Origin: DATFCK01 sp963728975
GTDB lineage: Bacteria > Verrucomicrobiota > Verrucomicrobiia > Chthoniobacterales > UBA10450
DNA: 64,000 nt
NCBI GenBank assembly: GCA_963728975.1
Contig: CAVSMF010000001.1
Location: 682,001 to 746,000, forward strand
Direction of reading: 5' to 3'
In this document: positions 44,151-52,386 of the stretch, piece by piece
Layout: each line of letters opens with the position of its first letter
How positions within the stretch are numbered: the stretch's first letter is position 1
Notes under the pieces: model-generated
The model's database searches: none
What the model saw: only the letters and a program-made list of their open reading frames with translations
Told to the model about the DNA's origin: nothing
Translations under genes and position numbers: made by a program

Positions 44151-47015
44151 ATGACAGGCGCGCAGGAAAGACGGCTTCGCAATACCGGGTGCGATGTCCG
44201 AAGCGACCGGTTGACCCGGCGGCTTTACTCGACGGATGCGTCGATCTATCAGATCGAACCGGCCGCGGTGGCGTTTCCACGCAGCGTTCAGGAGGCGACG
44301 GCCGTCATCCAGGCGGCGGCCGATTGCCAACACTCAGTGACGCCGCGCGGAGCCGGCACCAGCTTGTCGGGCGGAGCGATTGGCGAGGGAGTCGTGGTCG
44401 ATTTTTCCCGCCATAACCGGCAGATCGGCAATCTCAATCTGGAGGGCCGGACGATGCGGGTCGGGGCCGGCGTTGTGCTCGACCAGCTAAACGACTTTCT
44501 GCGTCCGCACGGATTTTGTTTCGGTCCCGACGTAGCGACCAGTTCGCGGGCGACTCTCGGCGGAATGATTGCCAACAATTCTTCCGGGGCCCGGGCGCCG
44601 TTTTACGGCACCACAGCCGATCACGTTATCGCCCTGGAAATCGTGCTGGCTGACGGACGAATTGAGAAAGTCGGCCAAAAATCCGAGGCGCTGCGGCTCG
44701 AGTGCGATCGAGTCGAGAAGCTGGTTCGCGCTCATGCCGCGGAAATCGCCGAGCGTTTCCCTCCCGGACTGGTGAAACGGTGGCCCGGCTATGGAATCGA
44801 ACGCTTTTCTCGTGCCCCGGGGAACCTGAATGAGATTCTGGCCGGGAGCGAAGGAACCCTGGCCGCCATTTTTTCGGCCGACCTGAAAATCTCACCCTTG
44901 CCTTTGGAGAAGGCGTTAGGCCTTATCTTTTTCGCATCGGTTGAGGAAGCGATGCAGGCCACAGTGGAACTGCTTCCGTTGAAACCGGCGGCCATCGAAC
45001 ACATCGATCGCCCGTTGCTCGATCAAACCAGAGGACAATTGCTTTTCCAGGCTGCCCGCGACCTGATGGAGCTGGACAGTCGCCCATGCCAGGCAATTTT
45101 GATTGTCGAATTTTACGACGATCTGGCGGATCGATTAACCGCGTTGCAATCGATGGGACTGGGATTGCGCACCAAAATTGTGACCGATCCGGCGGAGATG
45201 AATCTGGTTTGGTCGGTTCGCAAAGCCGGTCTTTCCCTGGTAACAGGATGTATCGGCCCGGCCAAACCGGTCGCCTTCATTGAGGATGCGGCGGTTCGCC
45301 CCGCCCAACTCCCAGCTTACGTGGCCGGGTTGAAATCGATCCTGCATCCGCTTGGATTGAACGCCAGTTTCTATGGGCACGCCGCCGCCGGACTGCTGCA
45401 TGTCCGCCCGGTCCTCGACCTGCATAGCCCGACCGACTTGAAAAAATTCCGGCAGGTAGCCGATCAAACTTCCGCCCTGGTCCGGGAGTTCAAGGGCTCG
45501 CTTTCGGCCGAGCACGGAGTGGGCATCGCCCGCACCGAATACATGCAAGAGCAACTTGGCGATGACCTCCTGGATCTGATGCGACAGATCAAGCAGACGT
45601 TCGACCCGAAGAATCTTTTCAATCCGGGAAAAATCCTGGGCGACGACCGGCACCGCATCGACACCGGTTTACGAAATAATTTCGAGCAACCTATCGACAT
45701 TCCATTTACTCCACGGCTGGCTTTCGCATTTAAAGATCGTTCGTTCGTCGGCAATCTGGAGCAATGCAACGGGTGCGGCGGCTGCCGGAAAGAAGAGCCT
45801 ACCATGTGTCCGACTTTCCTGGCGACGGGCGAGGAAATCATGTCGACGCGGGGCCGGGCCAACATCATCCGGGCGGCGCTGGAGCTGAAGAAGATCGGTG
45901 GGGATGACCCGCTTCGTTCGGCCGAGCTCGATGCCGCCTTGAGCAACTGTCTTTCCTGCAAAGGGTGCACGCCGGAATGTCCGTCCAACGTGAACCTGGC
46001 TCTGCTTAAAGCGGAGTTGCTTTACGCCCGCCATCGTCGTTATGGGCTGCCGTTGCGGGAGCGAATTCTGAGCAACGTGGATCTGCTGGGGCGATTCGGT
46101 TGCGCCCTGCCGGTTTTGGCCAACCCAATGCTGCGGTGGAAACCGTTGCGGGCACTGATGGAGAGGACGCTTGGCCTTTCGGCGAAGCGGTCGCTGCCGC
46201 AATACGCCAGGGAGCGGTTTGATCGCTGGTTTGCCAGGCGTTCTGTGGCGGCGCTCTACGAGCGTCGAACAAATAATGCGACGGTCATAGACCGCCGCTA
46301 CAGTAGGGGAAGTGTCATTCTTTGGGACGATACCTTTGTCCGTTATCACGAACCCCACATTGGGATCGCTGCGGTCAAGGTCCTGGAAGCGCTCGGCTAT
46401 GAAGTCTTGCTCCCAACCAAACGCAAGTGCTGTGGCCGGCCGGCGTTCAGCCAGGGAAATCTCGATTCGGCGGCGGCGTTGGGCCGGCACAATATCGATC
46501 TTCTGAATCAGCCTAACGAGACGGCGCCAATCATTTTTCTCGAACCTTCCTGTTATTCGATGTTCGCCGAAGATTACCGGGAACTGAAGATACCGGAGGC
46601 GGAAAAGATCGCTGCCCGTTGTTTTCTGTTTGAAAAATTCGTGGACGACCTGCTGGCAGATGAGCCGGCAGCGCTTGCCTTCGAAAACGGACAGCATCAG
46701 GTGGCGATCCACGCCCACTGCCACGCGAAATCGCTGATTCACCCGGGGTTCATGGCGCGATTGGTCGAACGCTTGCCGGGGAGAAAAGCAAGAGTGCTGG
46801 ATACCGGCTGTTGTGGAATGGCGGGCGGGTTCGGCGCTCTCCGGGAGAAATACGATCTTTCGGTTCGGGTCGCTTCCCATCTGATCGGCCAGATCGAGGA
46901 CCAACCGCCCGGCATCGAAATCGTGGCGTCCGGAACGAGCTGCCGGCACCAGATCAGGGATCTGACCACGGTGCACCCAAAGCACATGGCCGAACTGCTG
47001 GCAGAAGCCATTTAG
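44151..47015 (+). CDS. FAD-linked D-lactate dehydrogenase-type oxidoreductase with Fe-S and CCG domains
   Basis: A complete 954-residue protein of the Dld-II/YdiJ class that oxidises D-2-hydroxy acids and feeds electrons to quinone or an acceptor. Order: FAD_binding_4 (TPRGAGTSLSGGAIGEGVVV; residues about 35-220), FAD-oxidase C (to about 500; FYGHAAAGLLHVRP, SAEHGVGIARTEYM), two 4Fe-4S motifs (CNGCGGCRKEEPTMCP, CLSCKGCTPECPSN; about 540-620), and two cysteine-rich CCG domains (KCCGRPAFSQGNLD, TGCCGMAGGFGALRE). It is complete, while 33094-34996 is a truncated duplicate. The substrate (D-lactate, glycolate or 2-hydroxyglutarate) cannot be fixed. The start is ATG 44151. Confidence 0.9.
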   Translation: MTGAQERRLRNTGCDVRSDRLTRRLYSTDASIYQIEPAAVAFPRSVQEATAVIQAAADCQHSVTPRGAGTSLSGGAIGEGVVVDFSRHNRQIGNLNLEGRTMRVGAGVVLDQLNDFLRPHGFCFGPDVATSSRATLGGMIANNSSGARAPFYGTTADHVIALEIVLADGRIEKVGQKSEALRLECDRVEKLVRAHAAEIAERFPPGLVKRWPGYGIERFSRAPGNLNEILAGSEGTLAAIFSADLKISPLPLEKALGLIFFASVEEAMQATVELLPLKPAAIEHIDRPLLDQTRGQLLFQAARDLMELDSRPCQAILIVEFYDDLADRLTALQSMGLGLRTKIVTDPAEMNLVWSVRKAGLSLVTGCIGPAKPVAFIEDAAVRPAQLPAYVAGLKSILHPLGLNASFYGHAAAGLLHVRPVLDLHSPTDLKKFRQVADQTSALVREFKGSLSAEHGVGIARTEYMQEQLGDDLLDLMRQIKQTFDPKNLFNPGKILGDDRHRIDTGLRNNFEQPIDIPFTPRLAFAFKDRSFVGNLEQCNGCGGCRKEEPTMCPTFLATGEEIMSTRGRANIIRAALELKKIGGDDPLRSAELDAALSNCLSCKGCTPECPSNVNLALLKAELLYARHRRYGLPLRERILSNVDLLGRFGCALPVLANPMLRWKPLRALMERTLGLSAKRSLPQYARERFDRWFARRSVAALYERRTNNATVIDRRYSRGSVILWDDTFVRYHEPHIGIAAVKVLEALGYEVLLPTKRKCCGRPAFSQGNLDSAAALGRHNIDLLNQPNETAPIIFLEPSCYSMFAEDYRELKIPEAEKIAARCFLFEKFVDDLLADEPAALAFENGQHQVAIHAHCHAKSLIHPGFMARLVERLPGRKARVLDTGCCGMAGGFGALREKYDLSVRVASHLIGQIEDQPPGIEIVASGTSCRHQIRDLTTVHPKHMAELLAEAI
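44358..46053 (+). repeat. Direct repeat, downstream copy (1.7 kb)
   Basis: Counterpart of 33301-34996. Same orientation, so recombination between the copies would remove the 11,057-bp island between them and restore one full gene. Confidence 0.9.
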
Positions 47016-47052
47016 GCGTTGTCCGGACCCGCGGAACCAACGAAAGCGATTT

Positions 47053-48219
47053 TTACTTGATCACCCGGTGCTGTTTAAGTATTTCCACCGTTCTTTCGAT
47101 CGGAAGCGCCTCGACTGTGTGTCCGTTACCGGTCATTGTCTTCGCCTTAAACATCGAGTTGTAGACTGCTTCCTCCGTCGCTTCGATCGCGGCCAGAAAC
47201 AGCGGCGACATGGCGTCGTTAGTCGTCACTTCCACATTTCGCGTCAGCGCTTTGTCGCTGGCATGAATCCGGACCTGGGGCGCCGTCGAAAATGCGATGG
47301 CGTAGTCGCCACTGCCGTTGGAGGCCGAACTTCCGGTGCGGGCAACGCCCAGCCACGCCCGCGCCGCCAGCCGTTTCAGGTTGCGAGCGTCCAGCGGCGC
47401 ATCGGTGGCGATGACGATCATGCATGATCCGTCCGCCTTATCCTTCCCATTGCCAGCCTGCTCCAATTCCTTGCGCAGGTAGTACTGGCCCAATTCCCGG
47501 CCCACCGGAGCGCCGGCAATGGTGAGCACACCGCCGAAATTCGTCTGCACCAGGACGCCAACCATGTATCCACCGAGTTTGGCAGGCAGGCGTCGCGACG
47601 AGGTGCCGATGCCCCCTTTCCAGCCGAAGGCCACCGTTCCGGTGCCGGCGCCGACGTCGCCTTCTTCGACCGGACCGCTCTTTGCGTTTTTAACGGCGGC
47701 GAAAACGTCTTCAGGTGTGATGTGGCGGCCGCGAATGTCGCTTAAGTATCCGTCATTGGTTTCGCCGACCACCGGGTTGATCGACCGCACATCCTCGTTG
47801 CCCGGCAGACCTAACATGTAGCTGATCAGCGCGTCTGCCACGCGCGGCACGCTGGTGGTGGAGGTCAGCAGAATGGGTGTTTCGATATCGCCCATTTCAT
47901 CGACCTGAGTGGAGCCCGCCAGCTTTCCGAAACCATTGCCTGTGAAAATCGCGCCCGGCACTTTCTCGCGATAAAGATTTCCGGAATGCGGCAGAACCGC
48001 GGTTACACCGGTGCGGATGTTGTCGCCGCGGATGATTGTGGTTTGCCCGACTTCGACACCGGCAACATCGGTGATCGCATCAAGCGGTCCGGCTGGCAGG
48101 ACGCCGATCTTCAGACCCAGACTGGAGGCGCGGGGACGGGGAGCGGAAGTTGAGTCTTGCGCGGCAGCGAGCGCGACCGTCCACAAGACCATAGCAACAA
48201 CGACAAGCTTAGTGGCCAT
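47053..48219 (-). CDS. P1-family (DmpA-like) peptidase, exported
   Basis: A 388-residue Ntn-hydrolase of the DmpA/beta-peptidyl aminopeptidase family with a signal peptide (MATKLVVVAMVLWTVALAAA). Typical blocks: GPLDAITDVAGVEVGQTTI, GVTAVLPHSGN, TQVDEMGDIETPILLTST, GYLSDIRGRHI, NFGGVLTIAGAPVG. The autocleavage and nucleophile region is DGSCMIVIATDAPLDARN, where the Gly-Ser bond is expected to be cut. ATG 48219 gives the signal peptide; the longer frame from 48429 is unlikely. Substrates could be D-amino acid or beta-peptide amides. Independent of the ACIII operon upstream. Confidence 0.88.
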   Translation of the reverse strand: MATKLVVVAMVLWTVALAAAQDSTSAPRPRASSLGLKIGVLPAGPLDAITDVAGVEVGQTTIIRGDNIRTGVTAVLPHSGNLYREKVPGAIFTGNGFGKLAGSTQVDEMGDIETPILLTSTTSVPRVADALISYMLGLPGNEDVRSINPVVGETNDGYLSDIRGRHITPEDVFAAVKNAKSGPVEEGDVGAGTGTVAFGWKGGIGTSSRRLPAKLGGYMVGVLVQTNFGGVLTIAGAPVGRELGQYYLRKELEQAGNGKDKADGSCMIVIATDAPLDARNLKRLAARAWLGVARTGSSASNGSGDYAIAFSTAPQVRIHASDKALTRNVEVTTNDAMSPLFLAAIEATEEAVYNSMFKAKTMTGNGHTVEALPIERTVEILKQHRVIK

Positions 48220-48542
48220 GGCAAAGCATAAGACGAGATTCCAGTCAGTTGCCATTCCCCAGGTGGGAAATCTACGACGCCGTTCTGCTGTTATTTGCGA
48301 CCACTCCGCAACACATTTGCCGTGGCTTCGGTTTGAACTTGTATTGGTCGAACCGTCCTTCAACGGCGGGGCAATGATTGGACCCGGCAAATTGGCTGAG
48401 GAAAGCAGGAACAGAGGAGATAGAAGCAAAACTTCGGGCTGCGATGCCCGAAGTTTTGGTTCCTGGTTCGCTTAGAGACCCGGGTTCGCGTTCATTCGCG
48501 TATTTCGCGAGCCAACTCTTTCTGCCGACAACGAATGTTATC

Positions 48543-49295
48543 CTATTTGGGCGGCTTGGCCGCTTCTCCGGGCTTGGCCGGCGCGCTTTCCCCACCCGGA
48601 ATGTCCTCGTTCGGCGGAACTTTCTCCAGCTCGGGAGCGGTAAACGATTCCGGATGATTGGCGAGTTGCTTGCGAAGCGCGGCAATCTGCTCCTTGGAAA
48701 CGGGAGAGCCGTGATTACTCCAAGCCTGGCGCTCATAGGTCAAAACATCCGCCACTTTTTGTTCACCAAGTGTTTCCCATGGTTGCATGACCGCGGCGCC
48801 GTACTGCACCCCCTTAACCGTTGTCGGACCGTGCAACCCTTTCAGCACAATCATCGCGTGACGAAGCGAGCCGCCAGTGGTGTATTCGGAACCGTCCAGC
48901 GGCGGATACTGCTGGCTGAGGGAGCCAAGACCATCCGCCTGATGACAGACCTGACAATTCGCGGAGAAAACCTTCTTGCCTCGGTCGAACGGCGTCAATT
49001 CGACCTGCTGCTCCTCCTGTTGTCCCCCACCCGCTTTCTTTGCCACCGGCGGCCCTGGATTTGGATCAAGACTGTTGCCGCTAAAGCTCCCCGAGTACCG
49101 TCCCAGATAGGCTCCTCCGAAAAAAATGGCGAGTGCATAGACGGCGATCAACCAGATGGAAAGCGGCTCCAGGCCGACCCGCGGCTCACGTTTTTCCCGC
49201 TGAATGGCAGCGTGCACCTGCTGGACATCGCGATGTTCGCCATAATCCATCCCCTGACGGGCTTGGCCTGCGGGATCTGGAATGTTCTCGTTCAT
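48543..49295 (-). CDS. Membrane-anchored monoheme cytochrome c
   Basis: A 250-residue protein. After a 60-residue cytosolic part, one helix (LSIWLIAVYALAIFFGGAYL) anchors a cytochrome c domain with CQVCH and the Met ligand in GAAVMQPWETLGEQKVADVL. The tail is Pro/Ala-rich. ATG 49295 overlaps the CcoO stop by 4 nt, so it is the last gene of the ACIII-cco operon. It occupies the place of CcoP but has one heme, not two. It probably passes electrons from this module to the aa3 oxidase encoded at 21-28 kb. Confidence 0.85.
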   Translation of the reverse strand: MNENIPDPAGQARQGMDYGEHRDVQQVHAAIQREKREPRVGLEPLSIWLIAVYALAIFFGGAYLGRYSGSFSGNSLDPNPGPPVAKKAGGGQQEEQQVELTPFDRGKKVFSANCQVCHQADGLGSLSQQYPPLDGSEYTTGGSLRHAMIVLKGLHGPTTVKGVQYGAAVMQPWETLGEQKVADVLTYERQAWSNHGSPVSKEQIAALRKQLANHPESFTAPELEKVPPNEDIPGGESAPAKPGEAAKPPK

Positions 49296-50221
49296 TTGGG
49301 GGGCGCGGGTGAAGCGGCGGCGCCGGCCGGAGCCGCCGGGCTGGGAGAAGCGGCGGCCGGGGCGGGCGTCTTGGCTTTGGCAAAGGCCGATCTCGTCTCG
49401 CTCAGGGGATGCGATTGATCCAAAGACATTAGATACGCAACCAAACATTGTGCGTCGTAAGTGGGCACAATCTCCCAACCCTGCTTCGGCGCGTCATCGC
49501 CTGTGAGCTGCAAGGCGTCGGCCGATCGTTCTCCGCTAATCATTTGTTTTTTATAAAGGAACCGGTAGGCGGGCATGTTGGAATCGATGGCCACGCTTCG
49601 CGGCGAATAAAGATGCCGATGCTGCCAGGCGGCCGAATCGACTGTCGTTTCACTCGATTGCTTTTCCGCGCCTAACGACGCTTTGCCGGCCGGCGCCGCA
49701 GCCGCCGGGGAAGGGGAAACGCCGGGACTCGCCCCTGCCGCCGGGGGCGACGCAGCGACTGACGGAGAAGCACTCGCCACCGCCCCAGGAGACGACGCGG
49801 GCGATGCCGCCGGGGACGACGAAGGCGAGCCCGCCGGAGCAGCGCCCTCCTCGCCTAACGGATTCCGATGCCCCTCGTTGGAAAGATCCTGACCGGTCCG
49901 CATCTTACCAATCAAAACTGGCCGGTCGAAAATATAATCGCGGGGCGCGCTCCGCCGAACTCCCCAGTTTCGTTCGATATCCGCTCCGGCGTAGTCAGGC
50001 CGGACCCACTGGCTGTGGCAATAGACGCAGCCATTGGCGTTGTAGACTCGCCGGCCCCGCTCCACCATGCCGGAGGGGGGCTGGGGATAAATATCGGTGC
50101 CTTCCTCATCCGATTGCGGATCGAGGTGGCCGATCTGCCAGTTCGGGATCGCGGTTAGGCCGAGCCAGGAAAAGGCAAACGTGCCAAATAGTCCGGCGAA
50201 GAGAGGATACAAGCCTTTCAT
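49292..50221 (-). CDS. ccoO: cbb3-type oxidase subunit II (CcoO)-like cytochrome c
   Basis: A 309-residue protein starting MKGLYPLFAGLFGTFAFSWL (membrane anchor). The heme c site is GCVYCHSQWVRPDY and the distal Met is in DSNMPAYRF, both as in CcoO. ERGRRVYNANGC and RTGQDLSNEG also match. Between the latter and the following SAAWQHRHLYSPRSV there is a low-complexity Ala/Ser/Pro/Gly insert of about 65 residues; ordinary CcoO lacks it. The C-terminus is Ala/Pro-rich too. Its ATG overlaps the CcoN-like stop (ATGA). Heme c binding appears intact, although the CcoN partner has lost its active site. Confidence 0.88.
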   Translation of the reverse strand: MKGLYPLFAGLFGTFAFSWLGLTAIPNWQIGHLDPQSDEEGTDIYPQPPSGMVERGRRVYNANGCVYCHSQWVRPDYAGADIERNWGVRRSAPRDYIFDRPVLIGKMRTGQDLSNEGHRNPLGEEGAAPAGSPSSSPAASPASSPGAVASASPSVAASPPAAGASPGVSPSPAAAAPAGKASLGAEKQSSETTVDSAAWQHRHLYSPRSVAIDSNMPAYRFLYKKQMISGERSADALQLTGDDAPKQGWEIVPTYDAQCLVAYLMSLDQSHPLSETRSAFAKAKTPAPAAASPSPAAPAGAAASPAPPK

Positions 50222-51705
50222 AAATGGGCCTCCGATCCTTCCGATTCCACCGGGTTCAGAAAAGTTGGGACAGTGGCGGTGCGGCCCAGCCCAAAAAGCA
50301 TCAAGCCGAAATGAAAAGCGAAGATAAAGTGGGAAACGGTCATGAGCACGCCGGCCAGGCTGCGACCGCGGAAGTAAGGCAGGACCGATTGAACGGTTTC
50401 GATGAAGGCCATGTGGGGATCGTTCAATTCCATGCCCTGAACCAAGGCGCCGGCCAACAGCATCAAACTCATGAGGCCGATTCCGTAGACGGAAGCCCAG
50501 AAATGCAACTTGATCAGCGAGGCGTACCGCCATTCCCGCTCCACCAGCCGCGGCACGATATAATACATCGAGCCGAACAGGACCATGGTGACAAAGGCAT
50601 ACAGACCCAGATGGGTGTAGGCGATACTGGCCTGAGTAAAGCTGAGATACTGCGCAACCGACCGGAATGACATTATTACTCCCAGGCCGCTGAAGACAGT
50701 GTAGGAAATTGCGCCGAAGACGGTGAAACGCAGCGTCGGACTGTAACGCAGGAGGGAAAAGTATCCGCGCATCGTCATATGGTGATTCAGTCCGACGGTT
50801 GCCACTGGAATAACCGTCAAGATAGTGGCGGCGATACTGGCGGTGATCATCCAGGCCGGGAAAGGGCCGTCGACCATTCGCTGCATGCCGGTCCAGCTGG
50901 AGAAGAGGGCGTAAGTCCAAAAACCGATCGTGGCCAGGTGATAACTGTAGACCGGCCGGCCGATCACCTTTGGAATCATGTAGTAAGCGGTTCCGAGGGC
51001 GATCGCACCAAACCAGAGGAAGAGCAGATTATTCGCATACCACCACCCGACTGCCGCCTGCAACACGCCCTGCACGGGCACGACAAAAAGCATGACCTGG
51101 GCGGCGGCGTAGAGCCACGGAAACCAGAGAAACGCTCCCAGCAAATACCATTGGGTGATATAGATTTGGTCGCCGCGGCGAAAACGGAACATGAGGACCG
51201 CCCACGACATGATGAGGAGGTAGGCGACGAAGAGAACGACCGCGGCATAAGGGGGAAATTCGAGCCATTGGTAACCCGTGCTGTCTCCGATCAGGATCGC
51301 GACCACTCCCATGACGATGCCAACGTTCCAAAACCCGGCTCCGGCCAGAAGCAAGAGCGGGTGCCGCAGAACCGTCCGGCATAAACGCGCCATCAACCAA
51401 ATCGCGGTGCCCATCGCGGCCATCGAGGCCCAGCCATAAATCATGATGTTGACGTGGGCGGGACGGAGCCGGCCCCAGGTCAGGAAAGCGACATTGGAAA
51501 GCATGTCGGGGGAATGCATTTTCAGCGACACAAGCATGGCCAGGACGGTCCCGATCAGCAGCCAGACGATTGCCGAGGTATAGAACATCAGGACCGGCAC
51601 CCGAGTGGATGCATCGATCAAAGCGCGTTCGACGGTCTCGACATCGTGCGGCGGTCTTTCTTCCGCCAGCGGCGGCGCTTTCAATGGTATTTCAGTGGCA
51701 TCCAT
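50218..51705 (-). CDS. ccoN: CcoN-like cbb3 oxidase subunit I lacking the O2-reduction site
   Basis: A 495-residue, twelve-helix protein collinear with cbb3 CcoN. The low-spin heme b ligands are kept: His84 (GRLRPAHVN) and His365 (AYTHLG). The active site is gone: YGHN is YANN (Asn225), the His-His pair of WAGPHH is Gln275-Arg276 (WTGMQR), the heme b3 His of GHVH is Tyr363, and the cross-linked Tyr is Ser269. PKVIGRPVYSY and the helix pattern still match CcoN closely. It should not reduce oxygen or NO. It sits between the ACIII genes and ccoO. I infer a heme b electron-transfer subunit that works with CcoO and ACIII. Confidence 0.85.
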   Translation of the reverse strand: MDATEIPLKAPPLAEERPPHDVETVERALIDASTRVPVLMFYTSAIVWLLIGTVLAMLVSLKMHSPDMLSNVAFLTWGRLRPAHVNIMIYGWASMAAMGTAIWLMARLCRTVLRHPLLLLAGAGFWNVGIVMGVVAILIGDSTGYQWLEFPPYAAVVLFVAYLLIMSWAVLMFRFRRGDQIYITQWYLLGAFLWFPWLYAAAQVMLFVVPVQGVLQAAVGWWYANNLLFLWFGAIALGTAYYMIPKVIGRPVYSYHLATIGFWTYALFSSWTGMQRMVDGPFPAWMITASIAATILTVIPVATVGLNHHMTMRGYFSLLRYSPTLRFTVFGAISYTVFSGLGVIMSFRSVAQYLSFTQASIAYTHLGLYAFVTMVLFGSMYYIVPRLVEREWRYASLIKLHFWASVYGIGLMSLMLLAGALVQGMELNDPHMAFIETVQSVLPYFRGRSLAGVLMTVSHFIFAFHFGLMLFGLGRTATVPTFLNPVESEGSEAHL

Positions 51706-51728
51706 ATTCTGGCATTGCGATCAGACAT

Positions 51729-52385
51729 TCATTGCGTTGCCGTCAGTCCTACCGGTGATTTCCCGGGGACGGGCAGCGGCGTCCCAGGCGGCGTCGGGGG
51801 ATTTAGGGGCGGCGGTGTAACTGGCGGAATGGCCGGCGACGCGGGCGACGCCGCGGGTGTGGCGCTGGGCCCGGGTTGCGTCCCCGGCGGAACCGGAGCG
51901 GGGTTGGCGGCTCCGGCCGGCTGACCCCGAATTTCTGACTTTGGCCCTTCCACCGATGTGGGCTTTGCCGTGCCAGCAGGCTGGGGAGTTGCCGTTGCCC
52001 CAGGCGCGGGCGTTGCCTTGCCAGGAGCAACCGGGGCAGGAGCCGGCGGCGGCGTTGCAATCGGCCCGGCCATGGTCGGTTTCTCCTGGCTCAATTGTGT
52101 CACCGTCAATTCCATCGCGCGCTCGATCGGGATTCGCACCACACCTTTGCCCTTGTCAACCCATGCGTAGCTAGTCAGCGCCTTGGCTTCTTCTGCATGC
52201 AATGCTTTTAGTTTTTCCATTCGGGCCTGGGCCCGCTTCTGTTCGTAGTCTGTTCCTCGCGGCGACGGCCCGATCACCACCAAAACGATCGCTCCAAAAA
52301 GGATAAAGAGCAGAATCACTCCAAGCCACGCCGAAAACGGAGTGCGCGACTGAGCGATTTCACCAAGCGATGGGGCGTCAGCCAT
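51729..52385 (-). CDS. Single-helix membrane protein with Pro/Ala-rich tail, in the ACIII operon
   Basis: A 218-residue protein. One helix (AWLGVILLFILFGAIVLVVI) is followed by a charged, folded-looking segment (MEKLKALHAEEAKALTSYAW, then VDKGKGVVRIPIERAMEL) and about 110 low-complexity Pro/Ala/Gly residues. The folded segment resembles small proteins I have seen beside cytochrome genes in Verrucomicrobia, but I cannot name a family. It lies 1 nt downstream of actF and 23 nt upstream of the CcoN-like gene, which fits an accessory or assembly role. Confidence 0.65.
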   Translation of the reverse strand: MADAPSLGEIAQSRTPFSAWLGVILLFILFGAIVLVVIGPSPRGTDYEQKRAQARMEKLKALHAEEAKALTSYAWVDKGKGVVRIPIERAMELTVTQLSQEKPTMAGPIATPPPAPAPVAPGKATPAPGATATPQPAGTAKPTSVEGPKSEIRGQPAGAANPAPVPPGTQPGPSATPAASPASPAIPPVTPPPLNPPTPPGTPLPVPGKSPVGLTATQ

Positions 52386-52386
52386 A

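Noticed and set aside
45669..46985. Minus-strand ORF of 438 codons inside the dehydrogenase gene
   Set aside because: Antisense shadow of a gene with clear FAD and Fe-S domains.
50218..51705. Functional cbb3-type terminal oxidase
   Set aside because: The ligands for CuB and heme b3 are missing, so calling it an active oxidase would be wrong despite strong family similarity.
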